From positions 1,237,501 to 1,301,500 of the forward strand of contig NW_022985560.1 in assembly GCF_010093815.1 (NCBI RefSeq): 64,000 bases of DNA. The letters run 5' to 3'. The translations under genes and the position numbers were made by a program. Source of the DNA: Pseudovirgaria hyperparasitica. Taxonomy: Eukaryota; Ascomycota; Dothideomycetes; Acrospermales; Acrospermaceae. Shown piece by piece: positions 46,144-58,052 of the stretch; within the stretch, counting starts at the first letter, position 1, and the number at the start of each line of letters is the position of its first letter. Under the pieces are notes generated by a model, which had not been told where the DNA came from, searched no databases, and saw nothing but the letters and a program-made list of their open reading frames with translations.

Positions 46144-47891
46144 GGTTGGAATCGTATCTAGAATGGGGACGCAACATATCAATATCCATTGGTCAAGCTG
46201 TTATCTGAGCGAGCATCCCTAAAAAGTAATTCTTGAAGTATTGCGTCACTGGGAGTCTCTTCCCTGTTTGAAAGACTGGATACGTAATGAAATGTGGGTG
46301 GCCGCAATATGTCGCTTGGGTGTTCCCAGCTCCTGTGAAGACGCCAGTAGCGCAGGATCACACGTCAGCACAAGGGGGCATTCACGGTCCCCATAATTCG
46401 GTATGAGGCATTCCAACCGCTTGAAAACTACCTCATACCTGGCTATGTTGAAGCTGAGAGTTAATATTATTGCTTTGCTAAGATCTAGGTCTGCAAGCAT
46501 TCTCCACTCCATCTGGACCTCATCTACACGAGTCGCTGGAAGTGCACCTGAATTGATCTCTCAATCGTTTAGCGTACATATCAAACATTCTCATCAGGAC
46601 AATTTGGGTACCATATACATACACGTTTATATCGGTGTACTAATCAATCTTAGTGGGAACTGCCTGCCCCCGCGTACTAAATTCTAGTTAGCGCCGGGGT
46701 CAGAAATTCCTCCCGACTTCGATCCGTTCCCGCGCCAAACGCCTCGACTCAGCCTGCTTGTATCAATCTACACATACCAATCAGCCAGTCTTCTTACTGC
46801 CGAGAGGCTGAGAGCCTTGTACAGAGCAGGCGTTCTCGAGTGGGTCTGTCATTCACGCGATATGATCTTGCAGCCCTGATTGGATGAAAGAAACGGATCA
46901 ACCCACCATGACTGCATCAGTCCAGTTGGCTAATCAGTATGGAATTCTACTCTGTTGTCAGAGTGGATGCACTAACATGAACGAGCCTGCACCCTGCAGA
47001 TACTGAAGTTGGGCTGACGCTTCAGCTTCCAGGTCAAGGTGTAGCACCAGTAAGGCAAACGATTTTCGGAACTCGACCATTGCGGACCCTCGAAAACAAA
47101 GGCACATCGACCAGCTATGGTGTCGTAACGCCGTCTAGTGACCACATATTATAACATGGAAGGCTATGCGCGGATCTACACTGCACATCAAATTAAAAGA
47201 AGGAAGCAGGGCCGAATTTTGCAGCCCCCAAGGTCTGGGAATGGAGTCAGCAAGGCACACAATCTATGATCCATGCTCGAACAACGATCACAGTCATCAG
47301 ATGGCCTCACCCTGTACTTGCATGGATTCCAGTGCGGGATACCGTTTTCATCCGAGATCGAAGGCATTCCTCCACAACTTGCAGTGTTTTGCATCGATTG
47401 GCTTCTCACGCTCGAGGATGGATAAGCATAGCTGGTGCCCAAGCCTCCTAAACACATTATTGTCGCATGCAACAACGAACAGGGTCCAGTATGCGAGATG
47501 ATCGTGTCCGACATGCGGGCTCCCTTGGCTGTGACACATGTTCCCAAAAGTATCCCAGACAGACGATATCCGTCTGACTTAATCTTACTCTGGCATCTGA
47601 ATAGCAATTTACTAAACGTGTGTAGTCCGAATGTAACTTACATACTATGTATTAATCGGTATTGTCTCGTATCAAAAGCTGACGCATCGGCCGGCACGCG
47701 CTCCCTTGCAATCTCAACAAATGATGATTTTCCTCCACGCCGCAGAGGCATCTCACGTCGGCCAGTTCGTTCTCCAGTCTCAATCTTGATGTAAGCTGCA
47801 CATACCGCCTGAGCTCTAGGGAAGGAGTCGCGGCTGTCACAAACGGTTTGGGTGAAACTTGTAAACAGCCTTTCCTGAAATTTCCTTCGAT
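46144..47891. other. 1.75-kb gene-free stretch upstream of the ABC transporter
   Basis: No convincing gene; frames at 47166-47501 (plus) and 47188-47607 (minus) overlap each other and look random. Two TCG(N5)CGA sequences occur: TCGGAACTCGA (47066-47076) and TCGAACAACGA (47277-47287). Confidence 0.4.
47066..47287. promoter_or_regulatory. two TCG(N5)CGA sites upstream of the ABC transporter
   Basis: The sites are at 47066-47076 and 47277-47287. They match the half-site arrangement bound by AflR-like proteins, of which one is encoded in this window. The exact sequences are seen; binding is inferred, and single matches are expected by chance about every 4 kb. Confidence 0.3.
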
Positions 47892-50800
47892 ATGTCGCCC
47901 GTAGCAGAAATGGGTCCATCGTCACTTCTTCAGGAGTCTTCTGCGCACTGGCTTCATACCATCGAATTCTCAGAGCAGAAAACACCAAGCTCACAGAAGC
48001 TTACACCGCTCGTCTTCCGAAACTTGTCTGTTCACGGTCATGCAGTCACAGCGGATTTTCAGCATACATGCGGGAACTATCCGTCTGTGCTTCTGGGACG
48101 AGTCCAACATAGACATGCAAAAGACGTATGTATATTGAGATGCTTTGATGGTATCGTAAGAGAATCTCAGATGCACCTGATCCTTGGCAGACCTGGAAGT
48201 GGCTGCACTACACTCCTTAAAACCTTGACTGGAGAAATGGATGGCTTAATGCGGGATGCGGATAGTAAACTTGAGTACGGAGGTGATACTTGCCACCACT
48301 ATTTACAAGAGCACCAACTTACACCAACTTTAGAAATCAATTCTAATCGTCTGCGCAAGACATATCGAGATAGAGCTGTGTACCACGCCGAACAAACTGT
48401 GCATTTTCCAGAGCTCACTGTACGTGAGACTCTGGAGTTCACTGCAGCAGCCGTCACTCCTGCGTCTCCTCAAGCGGGCGTGTCAAGGAATGATCACATA
48501 CGGTCTTATGCTGATGCAACTATCAGACTATTCAGCCTCGAGAAGGTTGCTGATAGTAAGATAGGGGATGATCTTGTTCGAGGAATAAGCGGTGGTGAGC
48601 GCCAAAGGCTTAGTGTTGCAGAAGCCATGATGAAATGCTGTCAAATTCAGGCCTGGGACAATAGTACCCGTGGCCTTGATCATGCGACGGCCCTTTTCTT
48701 CGTCAAACTTCAACGTGCCATGTGTACTGTACTTCAGTCTGTGAGTATCATGTCACTTTATCAAGCATCGGAAGCAATGTACCAGGTGAGATCTGACCAT
48801 CAACCTCTCACATTCTGCTAATTATCACAGGAATTTGACTCGGTTTCCTTGCTATATGATGGATTACAGGTATACTTCGGTCCTACGAATAGGGCGAAGT
48901 CGTTCTTTGAGGACCTAGGGTTCATTTGCAAGCCCGACATGACCACACCAGATTTCTTAACATCCTTGACAAATCCCGCCGAAAGAATGATAGCGAAAGA
49001 GGCCCATAACCGTGTGCCTAGAACTGCCGCAGACTTCGAGCGGGTGTGGAAGTCGAGTAAGGAGTATGGCATGCTACTCCAGGAGATTGATGGACACTTC
49101 GTGTCCGACTCTGGAACCACCGAGTCTAAACCGTGCTCTAATCCTGTGATAAAACGGTAATGGCTAGATCCAGAGTGCCACCACGATCGCATGTTCGAAG
49201 TTAACGTTGCTTAGGTCGACATACATGATTCCCTTTGCTCGTCAGCTGGGGCTCTGTCTCATACGTGCAAGCCAAAGGCTCAAGCATAGCTATGTTGCCA
49301 CCCTCTCGGGCATATCTGGGCTTGCTATTCTGGGTCTCATCATCGGGAGTGTTTTTTACGATCTCCAACCCAACACAGGGAACTTCTTTAGTCGAGGAGC
49401 CATCATCTTCTTCGCCACTATTCTGAATGCCAACGCCAGTGCTTTTGAGGTATTTGAAATGTCTGAGTCATGCAAAGGGCGAATACTAGAGCTAACTCCA
49501 AGTCAGGTATTGACAATGTGGGCACAAAGACCAATCGTGGAGAAGCAGTCTCGCTACTCTCTCTATCATCCGTCGGCTGAGGCTCTTGCATCTATGCTAG
49601 CTGATCTACCGTCTAAGATAATCGCATCTTTGGCATTCAATTTGTCAATCTACTTACTTACCAACCTACGACGGGCGCCTGCTGCATTCTTTACCTTCTA
49701 CCTGTTTGGTTTTACGTGTCATCTGACGATGTCAATGTTCTTTCGAATGGTAGGGTCGCTATCACGGACCTTTGCGCAATCAATGGTTCCAGTCTCGGTT
49801 TGGATCCTGAACCTAATCATAACCTCAGGATTTGTGCTCCCATCACAAGACATGCCGCCTTGGATCCGGTGGATCAGCTATCTGAATCCTATGGCATACG
49901 CATTCGAGTCTGTCATGGTAAATGAAGTAGGGTCACAGTTTACCCAACCGCAGAGGAGGCAAGAGCTAATCGTTAAATCTAGTTTTCGGGTCGCTATTTT
50001 TCGTGCTCAGGGTTCATCCCTTCTGGTCAGTCCTACAACCAAGCCAATGCTCCGCAGACATGCGATTCGGTTGGCTCAGTCCCGGGCGGAACAGAAGTCA
50101 ACGGGTCTCGCTACATCGAATCCCAGTTTTCGTTCAAGATTGAGAATCTTTGGCGTAACTACGGTATTCTGGTTGCTTTCATGATATGCTTTTGCATTAT
50201 TCATCTCCTTGCTGCAGAGTTCATCTCTGCCCAACGTCCACGAGGCGACGTCTTGATTTTCCAAAAAAAGTCTAGCTCAAGACGGGGAGCTATCAGTCAG
50301 GTCGATGAAGAAATTGGCCGAATTACTGGTAGTGAGGAGAGTCCGAATGCAGGGCTAGACTCGCCAAGTACTATCGTACAGACAGAAGAAATTCCCAGTG
50401 CGTTGCATAAGGGCTCAATACTTACCTGGGATGACGTTGGGTACAGGATTGGAACCAAGTTATCGTCTAAACAGATACTATCGGGAATCGATGGATGGGT
50501 AAAGCCTGGCACGTTGACAGCGCTCATGGTATGTCTTATCTCATCATCGATATCGGTGTGTCACTAATCGCGACCATCAAGGGTGCAACAGGCGCGGGAA
50601 AGACGACATTACTCGATGTTCTGGCAGCCAGAACGAGAGTTGGGGTGGTCACCGGGAACATCAGCGTCAACGGAAAAGTCAGGGACGCCGCCTTCCAGAG
50701 ACAGACAGGTTTTGTGCAACAAACAGACGTACATGTAGAAACATGTACGGTGCGCGAAGCATTAATGTTCAGCGCTACCTTAAGGCAGCCTAGATCTAAG

Positions 50801-52550
50801 ACAAGATTAGAGAAAGCCCAACATGTCGATTCGATTATCAACACCTTAGGTATGGATGCATATGCCGATGCCGTAGTGGGCACTCCTGGCGCAGGTAAGG
50901 TCTCACTTTTAGGACCATAAAATTCATGTGGCTGACTATACAAGGTTTGAACATCGAACAACGCAGGAAGCTGTCAATTGCAGTTGAGCTTGCAGCTGAA
51001 CCAGATGTCCTTCTATTCTTGGATGAACCCACTTCGGGTCTTGATAGCCAGACAGCCTGGCTCATATGCTGTCTTCTACAAAAGCTTGCAAGAGCAGGTC
51101 AGGCGATTCTGTGTACCGTCCATCAACCATCAGCCCTCGTATTTGATGTGTTCGATCATGTTCTAATCCTTGGGCCAAGAGGACGGCAGCTTTACTTTGG
51201 CGCAACTGGACCCTCCTCTTGTCATCTGGTGGACTACTTTGAAAGCAATGGCGCACGAAAGCGAATAAAGGGAGAGAACACGGCTGAATGGCTGTTAGAA
51301 ATCTCCTGTTCTGCACCCACTTCAAGCACGCAGAAGGATTGGGCCGAGGTTTGGGAAGATTCGGAAGAGCACAGACAGATCAAAGCATCTTTGGGATATC
51401 TAACAAGATCCAAGTCGACTCAGGAGTCCATACCCCCAACCGCTCCGACGCAAAAAGAGTATGCTACACCTTTACTTGAGCAGATCCTATGGGTCACATA
51501 TCGCAACCTCCAGCAAGAATGGCGCATTCCGTCATACCTCTACCCGAAGGTCCTACTCAGTGTTGGAACAGTATGTCTAGTTCTTCATGTTTGATATCCA
51601 TTGGCACGTACTCATGATATCCCATAGGCATTCTTCATCGGCGTCTCCTTCTGGAGGCCAGATTCAAGCATCCAGGGCATCCAGAACCAGATCTTCGCCA
51701 TCTTCTGTCTGATGATCCTGTTTGGTAGTCTTTGCCAGCTCATTATAGACCGGTTCGCCCAACGTCGTGCGGCTTTCGAAGCTCGGGAGCATCTGTCTAA
51801 GACATTTTCCTCTTCGGCGTTTCTCGTGGCAAGTATACTGGGCGAAATCCCGTCGCAAACTGTGATTGCCCTCTTGATATATGTCTCGTGGTATTATCCG
51901 ATAGGCTTCTACAGGCACGCAGGGGCAAGTATACACGCACGAGGTGGCCTGATATTTCTGTTCATATGGTGCTACTGCGTATTCATGTCCACGCTGTCGC
52001 TGCTAGTCATTGCCGGCATCGGAGACACTAGCGTTGCTGTCAATATCGCCCAGCTCATTTACTCACTATCGCAAGTCTTTTCCGGGTAAGTAAAAACTTC
52101 TTATACTGCCCTGCCATACTGAGGGCTAAGAACTTCGCTGATGGTGCATCTAGAGTTCTCATAAGGCCCTCCGCATTACCGTCGTTCTGGAAATTCATGA
52201 ACCGAGTGACGCCTTTGACATACCTCATAGGGGGCATATCAACGGTGGCAATGTGGGGAGCAGATGTTCGATGCAGGCCATCCGAGCTAGTTGAAGTCCC
52301 GCTCCCCGCGAGAAACACCTGTGGGGAATACCTTCAGGCCTACATCGCTACGGCAGGCGGGTACGTTGTGGACCCTTCAGCCACTGCTTCCTGCTTCTAT
52401 TGCTCGGTGGCCAGTTCGGACGCCGTACTCTATGCGCTGGGCTTTAAGTATGACGAGCGGTGGCGTAATGTGGGTTTGATGCTCGCGTATATTGTGTTCA
52501 ATGTCGCGGGCATTGCGTTTCTTTTCTGGCTCAAAGTGCGTCGTTCGTAG
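47892..52550 (+). CDS. PDR-type (ABCG) full-length ABC transporter
   Basis: Nine exons: 47892-48785, 48831-49156, 49215-49449, 49507-49926, 49983-50528, 50582-50894, 50945-51570, 51628-52085 and 52154-52550, giving 1404 aa. Layout is NBD-TMD-NBD-TMD. NBD1 has the fungal PDR Walker [10 protein letters not shown] (residues 99-107), signature [13 protein letters not shown] and Walker B-like [15 protein letters not shown]2 has GATGAGKTT (from 808), [15 protein letters not shown] and [14 protein letters not shown]. Both membrane domains are present. The fourth intron (49450-49506, 57 nt) is in frame and stop-free; removing it restores [18 protein letters not shown]. The fifth (49927-49982) restores [19 protein letters not shown]. 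The first half lacks the usual long N-terminal extension. It is a plasma-membrane efflux pump, probably for the cluster product or for fungitoxic compounds. Confidence 0.95.
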
Positions 52551-53155
52551 TTACCTTTGTGGGTTATACCATTCTTGTTTCAGGGGTTCAGGGATGCTGG
52601 CCTCGCTTATGATAGGATCAAGCTGTTTGGCTGAGTTACTTATATTTCTGGTAATTAGTGTCTTTACAATCACTAATATCACTTACCTACCTGTTACAGT
52701 CACCAATATATCACACCACTCACGTATTGTGCGTAGTCTCGCACAGTGGACGGGAATGCTGTGGTTACCGGGTTGGGTTATCATCACCCCCCGTTGTGAG
52801 CAAACAAACTGATATCGTCACTATAGACAAGTTGTCCAATTGTGGCACAGAGCACGTCGGCAGTAGCACGTGAATGTCACAGCATCGACTACGAAATCGA
52901 CTACGAGAGTCCTAGATCTGCGTGAGGCCTGCGGGCTTTGGGAATCGAAATGCGATCAAAAATTGGTTGATAAGAAGATCTTCGATCAAGAAGTCGACTC
53001 CTTAGGTAGCACTAAGTGATGAATAGCGATTGCTTGCATTTCGAGACTAGCATGGAAAGCACCTCTATGGACACCAACCGCCGCATCAGTTCACCCGCAT
53101 TCCATGATGACATCTGAAACGATCAACATCATAGATTCCCCACAACGCTATTCAA
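52551..53155. other. convergent intergenic stretch, nothing recognised
   Basis: 3' flanks of the ABC transporter and P450 4 genes; no feature was seen. Confidence 0.5.
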
Positions 53156-54814
53156 TTAGACATTTTCAGTCACCTGCTTTGCCAGCGTCTTGAGGCGGAT
53201 TACGCATCCATTCACATTCCTCATCGTCAGCATATACTTCCCCTCATACACCGTCGCATCGCCGGCACTGATCTCATACTGCTGGAACAGCCTCACAATC
53301 ATATACGAGGATTCCATCATGGCCTTGTGCTTTCCAAGACACGATCGCCTACCAACGCCGAATGGCACGTACTCATACGTACCGGGCATGAAACTCTTGT
53401 CTAGCCAGCGCTCGGGCTTAAATTCGTGGGCGTCCGGACCGTAGGTACGGGTTTGGCGGTGCAGGGTATAGATCGAGGTGCGGAACAGTGAGCCTGCGGG
53501 ACAGAAAATTGGGGATTTGCCATCGGAGCCGCCGCCACTGGGGAGAATGGTGTCTTTCATAGCAACACGGGCGATGTGTGGGAAGACAGGATGGAGGCGC
53601 AGGGCTAGCACTTGATCGGCATGCATTTACAGATATGGTAATTGGCATACTCACTCTCATTAAGAATGGCTTGGAGGTATCGCATGCGGCCAAGGTTTTC
53701 GAACGAGGGATCTTTGGTACCTAGGGATATGATCTCGGTCTGAAGTTGACGCTGGATATCCTTGTGGCGTGATAGCAGGTGCACAACGTTACATATAAGG
53801 ACGCTTGTAGTGTCTTGGGATCCCATCATGGCTTGGACGATCTGGTCACGAAGCAACTTCCTGTCGCCGGTGACTTCAGCCATCTTGATCAACAGCGTGC
53901 GCGGTTTCGTCAGTGTTCCATCCCCTGGATCGGCCTCCTTCTGTTTTGCAAGGTAGCGAGCTCGATGCTCCAGTGCGCGATCCACGTAGTAGTCAGCAAA
54001 TTGATGGCTCTTTTTGCATGCCTCGAACCATGATCTGTTTGGTATGAGATGTCTCAAGGGGCCGACAGCCATTCGTAGACCACAACCGGCGATTCCAGCT
54101 TGGAATGCATCGACAAACCCCTTGGCGTGTTGTGGACACTTGCCGGACAGTGCTCCAATGGGCTCGCCAAAGAGGAATGAGGTGCTCAAGTCCAGATACT
54201 TAAGAACGATTAGTTTCCATGGCGAAAGCTGTTGAACCAAAGCATACCAGATCGAATACCAAGGGCTGTAAATCGAATGCGGTGTCATCCTTTGGGAACA
54301 TGCGCATCATCTGGTACAGACCAGCGTGCATCAACGACAGGTCCGAGATATTGCTTGAATGGAAGAAAGGTTTCAGCAATGAACGCTTCCATTTCGCCTC
54401 CTCCCCGTCAGTTGTCAGAAAACCTGCTCCACAGAATGGCGCCCAGGTGGGCAGTCGCATCTCCTGAACTCCCCAATCACTTCCGCCGAGGACTGAAGCG
54501 AGGTTTTTTGGTTCGATCGAATTTATGCACTGGGTTGCCCATGCAATTCCTTGGAATGTCGGTCCGTACAGATCGAATCGGGCGAAATTCTCTTCGTTGA
54601 AGCTGTTGTTCTTGATTGAGAGCCCGGTCTTCAGGATCAAATCTAGACCGAAGATCGGGTCACGATGTTTGTACATCGGCGGCGATTGCGTGCCATACTT
54701 TGAGTTGCGAGAAGCCGAGCTTATTCGTCTGTATATGTAATATACGATGATGCAAAGGAGAACAACACTGGTCAATCTAGCAGGTTTAGCTGGCACTTTG
54801 ACCGGAATGTACAT
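53156..54814 (-). CDS. cytochrome P450, CYP52-like (cluster P450 4)
   Basis: Three exons: complement of 54248-54814, 53655-54198 and 53156-53604, giving 519 aa. N-terminal anchor LTSVVLLCIIVYYIYRRI. I-helix AMMGSQDTTSVLICNVVHLL. ExxR is created by the second splice, LNE-TLRLHPVFP; the upstream AG acceptor would give NEMLALRLHP and spoil the ExxR spacing, so the TGCTAG acceptor is chosen. PERW is in FKPERWLD. Heme loop: FGVGRRSCLGKHKAMM. The pattern is closest to alkane/fatty-acid hydroxylases of the CYP52 group, which fits oxidation of a lipid-like or hydrophobic substrate. It is convergent with the ABC transporter. A TCGGCAACCGA site lies 352 bp upstream. Confidence 0.92.
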
Positions 54815-56487
54815 CGCGTCAGAACTTTGGAAGCTATTTGTGGTAGAGAAGTCAAGACCGTATCAGATTGGAAGTAATTAGTTGACCTCGCTGGTAGACA
54901 GATCTTCGGGATAACATGGTTCAACGGGGGAAAGCGGCAAAGTATCCGTCGATGCAACTGCGCCGCATACAGTGAACGGGCGAGCGGCAGTCATATGTTC
55001 TGGCCGTGATCTACAGTCCTTCCATTCGTATTCACATTCCTTATCATTGGTCCATCATACCGTCAGTTTAGCATGGAAAGTGATCATTCGCGGACGAAAA
55101 GCGAGATCCCCTCGCCACGCAGAACACTGTACCACTAACTCAAAATCAATGACCCGCAAAACATATCGGCAACCGAGTCTATCGTGACCATGCCTTGTAA
55201 ATCTGTAGGCGACCGCACAGTATTAAACTCATGAATTCAGTAGCACTAAGTCAGCTCTCGTGAGCCATGTCACCATGTGTCCCATTGTGCCCAGTCCAGA
55301 GCCCCATCGTACGCTACATACGGCAGATCGTTCTACAAGATATCGCTCTCGATCCTGCGGCATTATAACCCGGTTATATCGGTTTTGAAATTTTACATGC
55401 CATCGTCTGAACATTATTGGTGTTGTCCACTATTCAGCCTAAGCCGATGCTTCGGATGGCACCGTACTTGACTCGTCGGCTTGTCAAAGGCAACTGATAC
55501 ACTATCAGATTGATTGAGATTGTGAGCGACAATTGCTTCTTTTGGTATTCTGGCATTTCTCTCCTACTCTCGCAGATTCGTAATAGAGTCTGGGGTAGAA
55601 CTGACAGTCGTACTAGACCCACACGGGATGGAATGCGTAGCATTGCGAGCATCTGCTACTTTCAGACAAAGTCTCCCAACAGCTATGAAGATAAGCTTCC
55701 TACTATCTAATAGCGTTTCATAGTATGCTCGTACAGGCCATCAAGAAGCTGCTAGGCTTTAGCTGTATCCTTTTAAGTTAGCCCTATTCGTGAAGTGTCA
55801 AGAGTATGAATAACAGCGTGACATTGTTTGGAATATGGTGTATTCCATGCGAAAGACCGAATTCGTTCGCTTGACTACATTAGCTTATAACGTTCAAGGA
55901 AACTCAGCACAGTACTCCAGACTAGGTCTCAGTGGGCAGCTGGTACTTGCGGCATATATTTCCAACGGCGATCATGTTATGCAATGAATATGATCAAACC
56001 TATGACGCCTCGTCCTGCTATTGATACAAAAAGCTAGAGAGCGTTTGCTGAGTTACAGAAATGTAGTTAATTCGATCCTATTACATCCTCCATTTCGCTG
56101 ATAAATGCATCTTTCAGGCCGTTGGGACCGAGCTTCTTCAAGTTCTTATTCTGTCGGGATGCAAAGCTGGCTAATTCGGTTCTCAGTACGCATCATATTA
56201 TCTCTGTTGGCCTGTCGGACTCTACAGGAGGTTCTATACTCTCTAATTAACTCTATAGTAAGAGGGTTTAGTTTCTTAGAATGTCATTTGGAAGAGCACC
56301 GTGCCCGGGCTTGCGCGAATTACGGTCGAACAACGATCCTATGTGAGCTTCAGAGTATGTCATAGTAGTTTCACTGGGATAGACTATAAGTAACGTTATT
56401 CAGTATATATAATATCTCAACTTTCAAAAAGACATCTTTTGAAAATACAACCGCGAACGATATACCACTGAGCCATCTATACAACCA
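54815..56487. other. 1.7-kb gene-free stretch, right flank of the cluster
   Basis: It holds a TCG(N5)CGA site (55166-55176). Near 56210-56285 there is an AT-rich patch with CTCTA/TAGAG runs resembling the inner repeat element at 57.3-57.8 kb. No gene was recognised. Confidence 0.45.
55166..55176. promoter_or_regulatory. TCG(N5)CGA site upstream of P450 4
   Basis: TCGGCAACCGA, 352 bp before the P450 4 start. The match is seen; regulation is inferred. Confidence 0.25.
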
Positions 56488-57123
56488 ATGTATCCTCTAA
56501 GCATCCTCCTCATCATCGGTATCACCACCGATATAGTCGTCGCAGAGACCAAATGCAAGCCGCCGGGCTGGATTGAACGGATGACCCGTAATGATGGCGT
56601 GGATTATGTCTATAAACATTTTAATGCTCATATCCATGACAACATCGGCACTCTCGAATCGGTACCTATCGAAGACTTTAAGGCTTGTTCAGGTCAGGAG
56701 GAGCCCTTTGAGCCTGGCCAGGAAGTAAAGTACATGATCCCAGATGAACTTCTAACACCCAACGCTACCAACCTGAAGGGAGGATACGTCGTATGCCGGG
56801 AAGACGGCTCTATTCTCAAGAGTGACGAAATAAGCGCCATCGAAAAGTTACAAATGGAGTCCTGCGGCACATGGCATGGAATATGGGGGAAACACGTAGG
56901 AAGCCCGCGTAAAGAATTCAGTCATGGCCACAGCGAAGCATTTCAATGTGACTATACCTCTTTGGTCCATATGTATAAGCACCAGACATGCAACCCAGAA
57001 GTCCTTGCAGTAATGTTGTTGCTTGTTAACCGATTCTGTCATAATTATCCCGGTTGGTTTTCTATGGAGTCGTGGGACGTCACATATGGTCGGCAACGTA
57101 GAGAGGATAAAAAGCCCTGCTAG
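56488..57123 (+). CDS. secreted cysteine-containing protein, candidate effector
   Basis: Single exon, 211 aa. The N-terminus MYPLSILLIIGITTDIVVAE is a plausible signal peptide. The mature part has eight cysteines, one N-glycosylation sequon (NAT) and no recognised domain. Charged and aromatic residues are evenly spread, and the frame ends in KKPC. It lies in a gene-poor, AT-richer stretch directly beside a nested transposon-like element, a common setting for lineage-specific effector genes. The open frame, good signal peptide and even cysteines argue that it is real; expression cannot be judged. No function is assigned. Confidence 0.7.
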   Translation: MYPLSILLIIGITTDIVVAETKCKPPGWIERMTRNDGVDYVYKHFNAHIHDNIGTLESVPIEDFKACSGQEEPFEPGQEVKYMIPDELLTPNATNLKGGYVVCREDGSILKSDEISAIEKLQMESCGTWHGIWGKHVGSPRKEFSHGHSEAFQCDYTSLVHMYKHQTCNPEVLAVMLLLVNRFCHNYPGWFSMESWDVTYGRQRREDKKPC

Positions 57124-57301
57124 GGGGTATCCGATCGATTCTCGCAATCAGCCGAACAGAGAAATCGGAACAGCCTCTAAAAGGCAATAGGTCGGATTAG
57201 CCTATCGACAGAAGAAAGTAGTAACCTATATGACTGGAAAGAGTTATAGCAGACGTTAAGGATGGTTAGTCTTAGAGTTGAGAACTAGTTGGTATACTTC
57301 G

Positions 57302-58046
57302 CTCTCGGCCACATTTTTTCCGGTAACATTCGTCGTTTGCCTAGAACCTGACTATCTTGGCACACCCCAACCTTCCGAATAGAGCTTTTCAACTTTTATA
57401 CCTAAACCTTAGTATATAAGAGTATTAAAAATTAATAAAATAGATAATTAGATATATCTCTATCCATCTATAAGTTTACTTTATCTTATTAGAGTCTATA
57501 TAAAGAGTTAGAGAGAAAGGTTAAGATTTCTTAGAAGTTCTAAGAAAAGAGCTCGTGCGAAAAACGGGTTAATTAGGTTCTAGAAAAACTACCTTCTCCC
57601 TCTTCTCTAAGTAATTAAATCCTTTTATTATAGAATGGATTAGAGAATATAGAGCTTAAAAAGTATATATTAATTAATTGCCTTGCTCCACTCTATAAGT
57701 CTATACTAATATTCTAATTCATAGACTCTTATATAGAGGTAGAGACGTAAAATAGCCATCTAATGAGGGGTGTGTGAACACATGCGTGAAAATGAAAAAT
57801 GCCAAGAGAGTCAGGTTCTAGGCAAACGACAAATAAAGAAACCACAACTAAAGCGACTCTAGCCGCAACTCGAAGCCACCACATCGATAATAATATAAAA
57901 TATTTTAAATAGAATAGATTTATGGATAAAGATCACTTCCACTGATCTTAAGGTTATTCGATATCGTTTCTCCATAATCTGATTGAGTATCGCTGATCGT
58001 TGCCACCTCCAAGTTGCTTATGTTACCGCAAAAATGTGGCCGAGAG
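57302..58046. mobile_element. non-autonomous DNA transposon (MITE-like) with TIRs and 6-bp target duplication
   Basis: Left end 57302-57328 and right end 58021-58046 are inverted copies (outer bases CTCTCGGCCACATTTTT, inner bases CGGTAACA) differing by one mismatch and one indel. Each is flanked by the direct repeat ACTTCG (57296-57301 and 58047-58052), a 6-bp target-site duplication. There is no coding capacity. A second TIR pair lies inside, 30 bp from the left end; without it the element is about 246 bp. I cannot name the superfamily from these ends. Confidence 0.8.
57332..57830. mobile_element. inner AT-rich TIR element nested in the outer one
   Basis: The 31-bp ends at 57332-57362 and 57800-57830 are inverted copies with a single mismatch (outer bases GTCGTTTGCCTAGAACC). 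The 437-bp interior is strongly AT-rich with many TA and TAGA/TCTA runs, suggesting RIP-like mutation or an AT-rich MITE. No clear target duplication is visible. The outer half of the left end abuts the outer element's left TIR, so it either inserted there or is part of a longer compound terminus. Confidence 0.7.
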
Positions 58047-58052
58047 ACTTCG

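Noticed and set aside
47166-47607. Opposed open frames of 111 and 139 aa upstream of the ABC transporter
   Set aside because: They overlap each other on opposite strands, have random-looking composition and match no family.
46144-47891. CRISPR-like or satellite array
   Set aside because: No regularly spaced repeats are present, and the genome is eukaryotic.
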